Assembly: GCA_046309775.1 (NCBI GenBank) | Contig: JBKCOM010000039.1 | Coordinates: forward strand, 1 to 64,000 | Length of the DNA stretch: 64,000 nt | Origin: JAIXWP01 sp046309775 | GTDB lineage: Bacteria; Bacteroidota; Bacteroidia; Flavobacteriales_D; Sanyastnellaceae | Direction: 5' to 3' | In this document: positions 7,567 to 16,484 of the stretch, in pieces | Position numbering within the stretch: the first letter of the stretch is position 1 | Layout of the letters: every line of letters starts with the position of its first letter | Made by a program: the position numbers and the translations under genes | The notes under the pieces: generated by a model | Told to the model about the DNA's origin: nothing | The model's database searches: none | The model's input: the letters and a program-made list of their open reading frames with translations, nothing else

Positions 7567-8538
7567 TTAATTCATTTGCTCCCTCACAAATACCTCCCTC
7601 CCATGCCATACCAAATTCTCTTTGCTCGGCAGGAAAGCTGTGTTGGGTGGAGTGAGGATGGGAAAGCCGTTGAATTGTCCTAGCGATGCCGTGGAGGGCA
7701 CTTCGCGCACCGCTGGGCTTACCTTTACTATGTAGTCTTCGGTGATAGTAATCAACCCCCGATCAAACGCTCGGTGCAAAGTGGGAGAAAGACAAATACC
7801 ATTTTTGATAGTGTCGTCCTGCGATATAGAGAAGGGCACGATATGACAAGCGTCCACCATTTGGATATTCTCAAATGAGATGATCCGCATTCGACTGATC
7901 GCACAGGTATAATCATACTGTTTCGGTACTTCCTTCTTGAACAACGCTCCACGAACGAAGTATTCTTCTTGTATGGCCTCGTCAGATTGACCTCTTACTA
8001 ATTTATCTAACTGTTCCTTGTAACGTGTGCGGTCGAGTTGCAACAAGGCATCGGTGCGTTGTTGCAATTCATCATTTTGAATAATTAAATTACTCACCTT
8101 AGGAAAATACAATCTTAACAACTCAACCTTCAGTATTTGATTGCTCACAGTATCGCTCATGCATGCGAATAGTTCTTCATCAATCTCAGCGCACATCACA
8201 GTTTCTACCAGCGCTTTGAAGCTTTTGATGCTATTGGATTTTGTCAGTGGAATTTCTTCTCCGGGCCAACACAGCAACTTCCAAAAGCCCTCCTTATGCA
8301 TGTGATAAAATGGCAATGCAAAATTCATTTGGTGTTGCGTAAAAACCAATTGATTCCAATACTCCTTGAAACAAAGAATCAATTCAGGAGTAATAAAAAT
8401 TCTATTATTCCCAATTTCCCCGCGCGCCACACCCTCCAGCACCGCCAACAACAACACCGGCTTATGCGGCGCCCCTCCATTGTTCGGCGCACGGCGGAGG
8501 TTCTCGAAGGCGGTGAGGTATTTTTTTAAAAGGGTCAT
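7567..8538 (-). CDS. HNH endonuclease
   Basis: A 323-residue nuclease of the restriction-associated HNH family. The N-terminal half (residues 1-200; it starts MTLLKKYLTAFENLRR and contains GGAPHKPVLLLAVLEG) is the domain commonly fused to such HNH nucleases. The catalytic motif is VDACHIVPF (H232), KNG (N246) and TLHRAFDRG (H255), a complete H-N-H set. The C-terminus, ending VWHGREVFVREQMN, is shared with the broken copy at 3426-3599. It runs convergently with the toxin-like gene, with 4 bp between the stops. It probably acts in DNA restriction. Confidence 0.87.
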   Translation of the reverse strand: MTLLKKYLTAFENLRRAPNNGGAPHKPVLLLAVLEGVARGEIGNNRIFITPELILCFKEYWNQLVFTQHQMNFALPFYHMHKEGFWKLLCWPGEEIPLTKSNSIKSFKALVETVMCAEIDEELFACMSDTVSNQILKVELLRLYFPKVSNLIIQNDELQQRTDALLQLDRTRYKEQLDKLVRGQSDEAIQEEYFVRGALFKKEVPKQYDYTCAISRMRIISFENIQMVDACHIVPFSISQDDTIKNGICLSPTLHRAFDRGLITITEDYIVKVSPAVREVPSTASLGQFNGFPILTPPNTAFLPSKENLVWHGREVFVREQMN

Positions 8539-8711
8539 TGTTGGGGCAAGATAATAATATACTTGTCGAGTATTTCACTGATAAATAAAACAAACTTGGT
8601 GTAATGGACTTAGTATTTTTTATGTAAAAATCATTATTTAATCCTCAAAAAGCTTATAAATTTAAAAGTGATTCTTATTTTTGATATCATTCACGATCAA
8701 CCTTCATCCAG

Positions 8712-9365
8712 ATGAATTCAACCATCAATCACCTCAAATTTTTTATCGTTCTTTTCTCATCAATATCTATTAGTGCTTGCTTTGAAGACAGTTACGGACG
8801 CGCACCAAAGGTGGTTAAAATTGGGAGGCAAGAATGGATGCTAGAGAACTTAAATGTTGAAACATTTAGAAACGGGGATAAAATTCGTCAAGCAAAATCG
8901 GAGGATGAATGGTACGAAGCTGGAAAAGAGGGTAAATCCGCATGGTGTTACTATAATTTTGATAGTACTTACAGCGTGTATGGAAGACTTTACAACTGGT
9001 ATGCTGTAGCAGACCCACGAGGTATAGCACCAAAAGGTTTTAGAATTCCAAATGATAGTGATTGGATAGTGCTCACCGAATTTCTTGGTGATGACGAAAA
9101 CATTGGTTTAAAGCTAAAGTCCAAAGAGGAATGGCCGCAAGGAAGCGAAGGCAACAATATTTCTGGATGGAGTGGACTCCCGAGGGGTTTTGTGCACAAA
9201 GATGCAACGTCTAAATACCTTGGTGAAGTAGGTTATTGGTGGAGTTTGACGTCATCAGGGTCAAAAGTAGCGAGCTACTATGCCCTTTACAGCACTTCGC
9301 AAAATCTTGGAAAGAGGGAAAATTGGAAAAGCGTTGGTTATTCCGTGCGCTGCATCAAGGAGTAA
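8712..9365 (+). CDS. FISUMP-domain lipoprotein
   Basis: A 217-residue protein with an N-terminal hydrophobic segment and a lipobox ending SISAC (Cys23), so it is a probable outer-membrane lipoprotein. The rest is one Fibrobacter succinogenes major paralogous domain (TIGR02145): IGRQEWMLENLNVETFRNGD, GRLYNWYAV, GFRIPNDSDW, GLPRGFV, YWWSLTSS and VRCIKE follow the family order. FISUMP domains are extracytoplasmic and of unknown biochemical role. It is a single gene, not obviously part of the surrounding defence genes. Confidence 0.88.
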   Translation: MNSTINHLKFFIVLFSSISISACFEDSYGRAPKVVKIGRQEWMLENLNVETFRNGDKIRQAKSEDEWYEAGKEGKSAWCYYNFDSTYSVYGRLYNWYAVADPRGIAPKGFRIPNDSDWIVLTEFLGDDENIGLKLKSKEEWPQGSEGNNISGWSGLPRGFVHKDATSKYLGEVGYWWSLTSSGSKVASYYALYSTSQNLGKRENWKSVGYSVRCIKE

Positions 9366-9422
9366 ATGTCTCAAGTCATTTACTACTAATTATAACTATT
9401 TGAATAATTGATCATGTTGTCT

Positions 9423-9911
9423 ATGAAATCAACCCTTTCTCTCCTTCTTTCCATCATCCTGATAAGCTGCGGTCAAGGCGGAGCGCCTGGAGACAAATCT
9501 GCTCATGATAAAAGTCAGCAGTCAAGAGAAAGCGATTCAGATCGTCATAGTGAAGACGAGGTGTTGTCAGGTCGCAAATGCGCGACCATTCAATACCACA
9601 ATCCCAAAACGGGTAAATCGAGTGAATACACCCTCTTTGTCGATGTTGAAAATAATCATCTCGTCAGAATTCTTTTCCCCGATGGTTATATGGACACAGA
9701 ACATTTTACCGCGCCTGAGATTAAAGAAAATGGCACGTGTTTTTTCACAAATGATAGAGGTAATCGATACAATGTTCAAATTCTACAAAACGATACGGCA
9801 TGTACTCAACAGGAGGCCAGTGAAAAACAATGCTCCGGAGTCACCAAATCTGGCAATCGCTGCAAACGCTCTACCTCACATCCTTCGGGTAGGTGCTATC
9901 AGCATAGATAA
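9423..9911 (+). CDS. Small lipoprotein with C-terminal Cys/His knuckle
   Basis: Start chosen at the ATG at 9423, where MKSTLSLLLSIILISC forms a clean lipoprotein signal with Cys16; ATGs at 9408 and 9414 only add residues. A polar Ser/Asp/Lys linker follows, then a beta-rich domain (CATIQYHNPKTGKSSEYTLF). The C-terminus has the pattern QCSGVTKSGNRCKR...GRCYQHR, a C-x8-C plus C-x2-H motif like the short zinc-binding knuckle at the end of many Bacteroidota proteins. Function is unknown. The stop codon lies inside an 8-bp repeat cluster (9905-9925). Confidence 0.75.
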   Translation: MKSTLSLLLSIILISCGQGGAPGDKSAHDKSQQSRESDSDRHSEDEVLSGRKCATIQYHNPKTGKSSEYTLFVDVENNHLVRILFPDGYMDTEHFTAPEIKENGTCFFTNDRGNRYNVQILQNDTACTQQEASEKQCSGVTKSGNRCKRSTSHPSGRCYQHR

Positions 9912-9925
9912 TAAGATAATAGGCT
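9905..9925 (+). repeat. Short cluster of the 8-bp repeat (consensus DGVBARTA)
   Basis: About two and a half units (AGATAATA, AGATAATA, GGCTAAAA) that include the stop codon of the preceding lipoprotein gene. It is the smallest of six clusters of this repeat in the window. Confidence 0.6.
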
Positions 9926-10722
9926 AAAACTTTAATTGATTAACTTTTCGATTCAAGATTTTGATTTCCTTGATTAGCTCATTGAAGGTTAATGACTCGC
10001 CGTAGAGCATGCTCTCACGCATTTCATTATAATCCATTTCCCATAAGGCTAATATCTCTCGGGAAGGAATAATCGAAATGAATTCAGGTAAATGTCTTGA
10101 ATAATCAATTCCTTTTTCACGGGTCAAGTACTTGCGATGAGAAATAATTGTATTGTAGAGTTCAGGATTGGCAAGGGCAATAGATCCGAACTCTGATTTC
10201 ATGAGGCGTTGCAAGTCATAGTAATGTCTGCTCTTTTTGGAGTGGCGTTCCGTAGTATATTCTTTCTGAAAAAGTTCGTGCAAGAGAAATATCTTTTCTA
10301 AAAACGTTCTATCAGGATTAACGGTTGGAATTGCGATTGTTTGGTCAGCGAAATTTCTGCCATTAAAAACTTGCCCTACAAATGAGTTTATTTTTCGAAG
10401 AGTATACGGTTCTATTAGTGACCTACTACCAATTCTCATCTGGTTTTTCTATTCCCAAGAATCGACGATCTAAAGCCAAATCAATATCTTCTGACAATCG
10501 TTCAATTAAATTCCATCCTTTACTAAGGGAGGTTCCTCCCTTAAAAACAACGTGTCTAGAAATTTCCGTTTGAAAAAATACTTCCAATGTTCTCACTACC
10601 CACCAATCCTTTTCCACGGCGGAAGCTCTCGGTAAGCCTAGATTTTCTGCTGTCTCATTGAATATGTTCTTTTTAGTGTCATCTGGTAGTTTAAACCATT
10701 CAGCTAAGGTTTTTTCATTCAT
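9924..10722 (-). pseudogene. Broken AbiEii-type nucleotidyltransferase toxin
   Basis: Two frames together resemble an AbiEii/AbiGii toxin. The N-terminal piece (10722-10426) has the nucleotidyltransferase core, GGTSLSKGWNLIERLSEDID. The C-terminal piece (10439-9924) begins RIGSRSLIEPYTLR and carries the family's FLEKIFLLHELFQ and SRHYYDL helices. The first frame stops just after KPDENW and the second starts within the same 14 bp in another frame. Together they make about 265 residues against a usual 330-350, so about 200 bp is missing as well as the frame. GAGAATTGG at the junction could derive from either side, suggesting deletion between short direct repeats. The toxin is probably inactive. 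Confidence 0.82.
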
Positions 10723-10723
10723 T

Positions 10724-11329
10724 TTATTCCTTTGTTAGTCCTTTCATTAAGATTGCACGCATCCAAACAGGAGCTAGTACCATATCCTTTTTGATATTCT
10801 CAGGCTTCTCTTTTTTCAACACTTCTATAATTCTCGTTAATTCAGTTGTTGTAACTTTGTTTTTACCTAAGGTTTTTAAAGCTTGTATTACGAGTCCTGT
10901 AATCTCACCTTTTGCAGATAGGTTCTTCGGTGTAGTTCTTTTAAATGTAATGCTTCTTCTACCAATTCTCACTTTTCTGGCAGCACCATCTGTAAGGTAC
11001 ACGACATTTGTAGGAACCTGAGTAGTTAGTCCTAGCTTATTCAATGCGTATGTTCCTGTAGGTATTATTCTAGCATGATCTCTTTTTGCAATTGCTTGCA
11101 CTATTTCTTCCAATGCAGGAGTAACAGCACCTATTATAGGGTCTATTTTGGGTCGAACATAAATACCATTAGCTATCCTCAATATTTCCTTCTTCTGCAC
11201 CAATCTTTCCAATGCCTTACTTACTGCTTTTGCACTTCCTGTATTCAGAAAACTATCAGTAAAATATATACTACCTTTGGCCCCTTTCTTTATCTTGGTC
11301 AGTATTCTTATTTCAACGCTAGAACTCAT
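10724..11329 (-). CDS. AbiEi-like antitoxin / transcriptional regulator (DUF6088 family)
   Basis: A 201-residue protein from the ATG at 11329, beginning MSSSVEIRILTKIKKGAKGS. An upstream start at 11374 would lie inside the operator palindrome and is unlikely. The N-terminal half is a winged helix (SAKAVSKALERLVQKKEILR, then IANGIYVRP), followed by the AbiEi-like domain (IIPTGTYALNKLGL; RRSITFKRTTPKNL). It is separated by 1 bp from the AbiEii-like toxin remnant. The expected roles are repression of its own operon and neutralisation of the toxin; only the first could still apply here. Confidence 0.85.
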   Translation of the reverse strand: MSSSVEIRILTKIKKGAKGSIYFTDSFLNTGSAKAVSKALERLVQKKEILRIANGIYVRPKIDPIIGAVTPALEEIVQAIAKRDHARIIPTGTYALNKLGLTTQVPTNVVYLTDGAARKVRIGRRSITFKRTTPKNLSAKGEITGLVIQALKTLGKNKVTTTELTRIIEVLKKEKPENIKKDMVLAPVWMRAILMKGLTKE

Positions 11330-11343
11330 TTTTAACACTTTAC

Positions 11344-11374
11344 TTGTCGCAAATATAGTAATAATTTGCGACAA
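11344..11374 (-). promoter_or_regulatory. Operator palindrome and -7 box of the AbiE-type operon
   Basis: TTGTCGCAAAT (11344-11354) and ATTTGCGACAA (11364-11374) form a perfect 11-bp inverted repeat with a 9-bp spacer, ending 15 bp before the ATG at 11329. On the minus strand it contains TATATTTG, a Bacteroidota -7 box. Binding of the winged-helix antitoxin here would block transcription, matching known AbiEi autoregulation at inverted repeats. Confidence 0.72.
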
Positions 11375-11464
11375 ATTTCTTATACTTTTGGTTATATTTT
11401 ATGCGATAGGTACCAATCCAACGTTCAAGACTATCACTGCCGCAATTCAATCCACTAAATAGAG

Positions 11465-11520
11465 CAGGCGAGTAGGCTAGTAAGATAATAGGCCAATAAG
11501 ACAGTAGGCTAGTAGGCCAG
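11465..11520 (+). repeat. Cluster of the 8-bp repeat (DGVBARTA)
   Basis: About six to seven consecutive units, e.g. GGCTAGTA, AGATAATA, GGCCAATA, AGACAGTA. This is the only cluster not touching a stop codon. It lies between the divergent AbiE-type operon and the pRiA4b-like gene. Confidence 0.8.
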
Positions 11521-11597
11521 AATTTATTAGTTGCGAATCGGGAATTCCTAATCCTACTTTTCCTACTTTTGAGTTCATTATTACACAAGAAAAGATC

Positions 11598-12209
11598 ATG
11601 GCGAAAAAAAATCCAAGTTATCTCATATTTGAAGTTCAACTGTTGGAGGCTGATATTCCTGTTTGGAGAATTATTGAAATTAGTAAAACTGCTACTCTTA
11701 AGGAACTCGCTTGTACCATCCTATGCGCCATGGGTTGGGAGGGCAATCACACATACCAATTCAAAATTGGCGAAAAACTGTATTTTAATTTTGAGCGCGA
11801 TCTAACTTTTTTGGACTTCATGCCAAGGGAAAAACTTGCACTCTCGAAAGATCATAAACTAAAAGAATTTGATTGGTCGATCGGGGATAGTTTTGAATTC
11901 GAATACGACATGGGTGACTCTTGGCGCCATTCGGTAACGCTCAAAGGTTTGGGAGGCAAAAATGCCTTTTGGGGTTTACCCTTTTGTTCCTCTGGCAGCA
12001 TGGCTTGTCCACCCGAAGATATTGGTGGTGTTCATGTGTACAATCAAATTGTTGACTTTGTGCTCAACAAAAAGCCCATTGAGGTAAATCCCGATTTGGA
12101 AGAGCATTTCCATGACTTCGACCCATTCACCACGGAGACTATTGCCAGCCCTGTCTTCACTATGTGGGTCAAAAGCATGATGAAGGCGTATAGCAGGCCA
12201 GAAGGATAA
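11598..12209 (+). CDS. pRiA4b ORF-3-like protein
   Basis: A 203-residue soluble protein of the PRiA4_ORF3 family (PF07929). Diagnostic segments are IPVWRIIEISKTATLKEL, FEYDMGDSWRHSVTLKG and ACPPEDIGGVHVY. The family is widespread on plasmids and chromosomes, sometimes with SEC-C or helicase partners, and its role is not established. The next gene is a SWIM-SNF2 helicase in the same orientation, 112 bp downstream. The last codons (RPEG, stop) are made of 8-bp repeat units, so the repeat has replaced or extended the native C-terminus. Confidence 0.85.
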   Translation: MAKKNPSYLIFEVQLLEADIPVWRIIEISKTATLKELACTILCAMGWEGNHTYQFKIGEKLYFNFERDLTFLDFMPREKLALSKDHKLKEFDWSIGDSFEFEYDMGDSWRHSVTLKGLGGKNAFWGLPFCSSGSMACPPEDIGGVHVYNQIVDFVLNKKPIEVNPDLEEHFHDFDPFTTETIASPVFTMWVKSMMKAYSRPEG

Positions 12210-12267
12210 TAAGATAGTATGATAGTATGCTAGTAAGACAGTAGGCTAATAGGCCAGTAAGAGAGTG
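12196..12267 (+). repeat. Cluster of the 8-bp repeat (DGVBARTA)
   Basis: Nine consecutive units from GGCCAGAA to AGAGAGTG. The first unit encodes the final residues of the pRiA4b-like protein and the second supplies its TAA stop. Confidence 0.85.
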
Positions 12268-12321
12268 TGAAAGTTTTTAAATGTTGGTAGGAATCGGTAC
12301 TTTTGAAGCTGGATTACGGTT

Positions 12322-15300
12322 ATGAAGAAAACAATACTAGAGATTGATATCGATTCCCTGACAAAGGACTATCTCTCTTTTCACCACAACAGCAACGACT
12401 ATCCAAAGGCGATACGGATCTTAAAAAATAAGAGCCATCTCATTGAAATCAAGCAGCAAGATGAAAAAGCGGTGGTGCTTAAAATGCCGTCAGAGAGCTT
12501 CGATATTTCCTATAGTGTTAGATTTACCTACGCAACAAGCCTAAAATGCTATCAATTGCGTTGCAGTTGTCCACAGTTCGCATCGATGCGCTCTTGCAAA
12601 CATTGCGCTGCTGCTTGTCTCTGGTTGAGAGGGAATTATCCTAATTCTCCCAGTAGTTCACTAAGTAACAAGCCTTCCAATGCCTCTGAGGAAATGGAAT
12701 CGGATTCTTTGAAATTGAATGAAGAGAATCCCCATCCAACGTCAATGGAGTTAAACATTGCGCCGTCTGAATTTTATAAATATATTCTTCCAAAAGGTGT
12801 TGGCAGGGGTGTCCCTACTGCGACAAAGGTTCCGAGTGCCCCTGTGAGTTTTCCTATTCACTTCACAGGAATTCACTATCAACAATTGCTGCATAAGTCG
12901 CGGATAACTTATCATGGCGATGATAGATTTACCATGCATTGCGAGTGCAAGTTTCCAAAGCCTTGTGATCATATCAAGCAAGTGGCCATACAAGAAATTC
13001 AAAAAAATGGCCCTATGGCATTCGCCGTTTATGCCGATTTGACAAAAGAGAAGTTGGAGGCTATCAAATCTATGGGACTGCCAGCTCCTTCAAAGGGGTT
13101 TGAATACGATTTTGAAATGAGTCCAAATGGATTAATGTCATTGAAGAAATCAGGCGCTATTCTCAACGATACAAATGTCAAGGTGCTGTCAGATTGGTCG
13201 AAGAACTTGAAATTAACTGATCCCGATGATTTCGATGAAGATGACGAGGAAGAAGAGGTAGAGTCGGACTATCGTTATGTCCCATCTTTTGCAGTGAGCA
13301 ATAAGAACAAATTTAATCTCGCTTATTTCGAATGTCATCTCGTAAGGGTGGAGCAGGGAGTTCATTCCAGAAGGGGAGTAACAACGATATCGCTAAATTC
13401 GGACGATTGGGATTTTATGTTGGAAGATATTCCCGACAATCTCCAACCGGGGATTCATTTTTTTACTAATTACCAAGGCAATGAGATGGTGGATTTTGAA
13501 ACCAACAGCAGCTTTGATGAAAAGAATGTGGAGGTCTGGAGAAAAAAGTTTTTGAAATATGCGAGGTACTGGTGGCAGATAGCTGTAAGCATAGGTGAGG
13601 TATATATTCATGAAGATGTAGATAATCTTGAGAAAAAGAAACCCTTGAAGTTCACCCCCAGCAAAAACATGCTGAACCTTGAACTGCACTATAAACGCTC
13701 TAAGTTTTATGCTGAATTGAAGCTGGAGAAGAAGATAGGGAAAAAAGCTCTGAGATCGAATGGTGTGTTGCAATTTGGCCATAATTTTTGGGCGGAGGAT
13801 TCTGTCCTTTACTTTCATGATTCTCTAGAGACTAGAAAAATTCAGGAGGTTCTCCCATCTTCGAGGGCAATCGTTTTAATGGCCGATTTCAAAGAGATAG
13901 AACAAAAAATATTGCCACGAATCGAAGCAACTATTCCTGTAATTAGAAACGATTTAAGTTTAAAACGTGTATTAGGTAAGCCGCTGCCCGTTGTAAGTTT
14001 AAGTGAAAAAACTTCTGGTTGGCTCACTATTGAAACACACTACAGATATGGAGATATCTTGATTTCAGAACTTGATTATGAGGATGAAATCATGACACAA
14101 AATGAAAAGGGAGAACCAATCATTTTGAAAAGAGATTTTCAAAGAGAATCAGTACTTAAAGATTTTATCTACACGCTACATCCAAGTTTTTCAAAAGAGT
14201 CTTCCCGCTACAAAATGGATCTTCCTATAAGAACTGCAAAAGCTGATTTATGGCTCTATAATTTTATCAATACCTTATCCAGCGAGGGTTATGAGGTTCA
14301 AGGACAAGACAGCTTAAAGTCTTTCAGGATATCAAAGGCAGCGTTTAAATTCTCCATCATTTCAGGTAAGACCACGGATTGGTTTGATTTAGAGACTTCG
14401 GTTGCTTTCGATTCTGAACCTATAGAATTGAAACGCGTCATAGAGGCTATTCAAGCAAAAGAACAGTATATTCTACTCAATGACGGCTCACACGGTATCA
14501 TTCCTACCCACTGGATTCGTCGATTTGGGTTAATGTTGAAGGTAGGTCAAATTAAAAATAATACGATCAAGATTCACCCGAGTCAGCTTATGCTCCTCGA
14601 TGCAAACGATGAGAGTATTTCTGATGATAAATTTAAAAACGAACTAAAGAAGCGACAAGCCGCGCTCGGTAATATCGATCATCAAAAATGGGCACTACCT
14701 GGTAAGAAACTCAAGGCAAAACTGCGACCTTATCAATTGGCGGGGTTTCAATGGTTGCAACAAATGCATTACGCCGGCTTCGGTGCCTGCCTTGCAGATG
14801 ATATGGGACTCGGAAAAACCCTACAAACGATTGCATTCATCGATTACTTATTAGGTAAAAATGAAGATGGTAACGTAATCATCGTCTGTCCAACTTCACT
14901 GTTGTTTAACTGGCAACTGGAATTTGAAAAGTTTGCACCACATATTGGCATCATTGTACATCATGGTTCTGATCGGGGTGTTCCGGATTTGAATTCCAAA
15001 AAACGCGTGCTTATTACTTCCTATGGGACAGTAAGAAATGACTTCACATTGATTTCGGAGCAAAACTGGCTCTATGCGATCTTAGATGAAAGTCAAGCCA
15101 TCAAAAATCCTGATGCTCAACTAACGAAGGCCGTTTCAAATTTGAAGGCCGAAAACCGCCTAATTCTAAGCGGCACCCCCATTCAAAACAATACAATGGA
15201 TCTTTGGTCGCAATTCAATTTTATCAATCAAGGACTTCTTGGAAGTCAAAGTTTTTTCAAGAATAGTTTTGCTAAAAATATTGATAAATTAAGAGATGCA

Positions 15301-16107
15301 AAGTCCACTGCGGAGTTAAATGTCCTCATCAAACCGTTTATTCTGAGACGCACAAAAGAACAGGTCGCCAAAGATCTTCCTGCCAAAACAGAAAGCACTT
15401 TGTGGTGTGAAATGAATAAGGATCAAAGAAAAATTTATGATGAAGTAAAAAACTACTACAGACTAGCAATTACTGAGGCCATCAGTCAAGATGGTGTAGA
15501 AAGATCAAGCTTTAAAATTCTTGAAGGACTTCTCAAACTTCGTCAAATATGCGACAGCCCTAGATTATTGAAGAAGAAAGAATACAACACAGCCTCTAGC
15601 GCAAAGATTGACGAATTGCTGAGAGAGTTGGAAGAAAATATCGGAAATCATAAAGTTCTTGTTTTCTCACAGTTCACGGAAATGCTGGCATTGGTTCAAA
15701 GCGAACTTTTGAAAAAGGGAATTTCGTTCAATTATCTCGATGGCTCAAGTACGTCATCCAAACGAAAGGAACAAGTGGAGGAGTTTCAAAATAATACTGA
15801 GAGTCGAGTTTTTTTAATTTCGTTGAAGGCCGGTGGAGTGGGACTAAACCTAACATCAGCGGACTATGTTTACTTGATTGACCCGTGGTGGAACCCTGCC
15901 GCTGAGCAACAAGCAATCGATAGGGCGCATCGAATAGGTCAAGACAAATCCGTCTTCGCCTACCGAATGATTTGCAAGGACAGCATCGAAGAAAAAATTC
16001 TACAATTACAATCTCATAAAAAAGAAGTCGCTGGCGATCTGATCAAAGAAGATATCTCACTCTTCAAAAAAATGACCAAAGAGGATATACTTGGGCTGTT
16101 TAGTTAA
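12322..16107 (+). CDS. SWIM zinc-finger SNF2-family helicase
   Basis: A 1261-residue ATP-dependent DNA translocase or remodeller. An N-terminal SWIM finger (CSCPQ...CKHC, about residues 81-95) and a second Cys/His motif (CEC...CDH, about 205-215) precede an accessory region with an acidic stretch. The SNF2 motor begins near residue 800: LADDMGLGKTLQTIAF (Walker A, about 828), LDESQAIKNP (DESQ box, about 920), LSGTPIQNN (motif III), and in the second RecA lobe ISLKAGGVGLNLTSADYVYL and DRAHRIGQ (motifs V-VI). All ATPase motifs look intact. Bacterial SWIM-SNF2 proteins are poorly characterised, and RapA-like RNA polymerase recycling or DNA repair are options. Confidence 0.92.
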   Translation: MKKTILEIDIDSLTKDYLSFHHNSNDYPKAIRILKNKSHLIEIKQQDEKAVVLKMPSESFDISYSVRFTYATSLKCYQLRCSCPQFASMRSCKHCAAACLWLRGNYPNSPSSSLSNKPSNASEEMESDSLKLNEENPHPTSMELNIAPSEFYKYILPKGVGRGVPTATKVPSAPVSFPIHFTGIHYQQLLHKSRITYHGDDRFTMHCECKFPKPCDHIKQVAIQEIQKNGPMAFAVYADLTKEKLEAIKSMGLPAPSKGFEYDFEMSPNGLMSLKKSGAILNDTNVKVLSDWSKNLKLTDPDDFDEDDEEEEVESDYRYVPSFAVSNKNKFNLAYFECHLVRVEQGVHSRRGVTTISLNSDDWDFMLEDIPDNLQPGIHFFTNYQGNEMVDFETNSSFDEKNVEVWRKKFLKYARYWWQIAVSIGEVYIHEDVDNLEKKKPLKFTPSKNMLNLELHYKRSKFYAELKLEKKIGKKALRSNGVLQFGHNFWAEDSVLYFHDSLETRKIQEVLPSSRAIVLMADFKEIEQKILPRIEATIPVIRNDLSLKRVLGKPLPVVSLSEKTSGWLTIETHYRYGDILISELDYEDEIMTQNEKGEPIILKRDFQRESVLKDFIYTLHPSFSKESSRYKMDLPIRTAKADLWLYNFINTLSSEGYEVQGQDSLKSFRISKAAFKFSIISGKTTDWFDLETSVAFDSEPIELKRVIEAIQAKEQYILLNDGSHGIIPTHWIRRFGLMLKVGQIKNNTIKIHPSQLMLLDANDESISDDKFKNELKKRQAALGNIDHQKWALPGKKLKAKLRPYQLAGFQWLQQMHYAGFGACLADDMGLGKTLQTIAFIDYLLGKNEDGNVIIVCPTSLLFNWQLEFEKFAPHIGIIVHHGSDRGVPDLNSKKRVLITSYGTVRNDFTLISEQNWLYAILDESQAIKNPDAQLTKAVSNLKAENRLILSGTPIQNNTMDLWSQFNFINQGLLGSQSFFKNSFAKNIDKLRDAKSTAELNVLIKPFILRRTKEQVAKDLPAKTESTLWCEMNKDQRKIYDEVKNYYRLAITEAISQDGVERSSFKILEGLLKLRQICDSPRLLKKKEYNTASSAKIDELLRELEENIGNHKVLVFSQFTEMLALVQSELLKKGISFNYLDGSSTSSKRKEQVEEFQNNTESRVFLISLKAGGVGLNLTSADYVYLIDPWWNPAAEQQAIDRAHRIGQDKSVFAYRMICKDSIEEKILQLQSHKKEVAGDLIKEDISLFKKMTKEDILGLFS

Positions 16108-16109
16108 TA

Positions 16110-16205
16110 GGCCAGTAGGATAGTATGCTAATAGGCTAGTATGCTAATAGGCTAGTATGCTAATAGGCTAGTATGATAGTATGATAGTATGCTAGTATGC
16201 TAGTA
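16110..16205 (+). repeat. Cluster of the 8-bp repeat (DGVBARTA)
   Basis: About twelve consecutive units (GGCCAGTA, GGATAGTA, TGCTAATA, GGCTAGTA...), starting 3 bp after the stop codon of the helicase gene. Higher-order alternation of TGCTAATA and GGCTAGTA suggests slippage expansion of a 16-bp dimer. Confidence 0.85.
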
Positions 16206-16255
16206 AAGTAACTTTATTAGGTAATTTACTTATAATAGTATATTATTAGGTTAAA

Positions 16256-16374
16256 AGCTAATAGGCTAGTAAGAGAGTAGGCCAATAAGACAGTAGGCTA
16301 GTAGGCCAATAAGACAGTAGGCTAGTAGGCCAGTAAGAGAGTAGGCTAATAAGAGAGTAGGCTAGTAGGCCAGT
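16256..16374 (+). repeat. Cluster of the 8-bp repeat (DGVBARTA), second block
   Basis: About fifteen units separated from the previous block by 50 bp of A/T-rich DNA. The reverse strand is free of stops here and would encode an 8-residue periodic peptide (LLSYWPTS), which I regard as non-coding. The gene-free stretch 16108-16484 holds this array followed by a C-rich pyrimidine tract (16379-16432). Confidence 0.85.
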
Positions 16375-16484
16375 GAGATCGTCCCTCCGTCCCTCCCGCC
16401 CTCGCCCCTCTCCCCACGCCCCTCGCTTTCCCGAACATTCCGTTGGCTTTCGGGTTGTGTTCATGCCGATCAACGGTAGTGTCC

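Noticed and set aside
9505..9927. 140-codon plus-strand frame overlapping the small lipoprotein gene
   Set aside because: It lacks a signal or conserved motif and lies entirely out of frame with a gene that has a clear lipobox and Cys/His motif.
15075..15100. DESQ instead of DEAH in the SNF2 helicase Walker B motif
   Set aside because: The fourth position varies within SNF2 ATPases; the catalytic Asp-Glu pair is intact.
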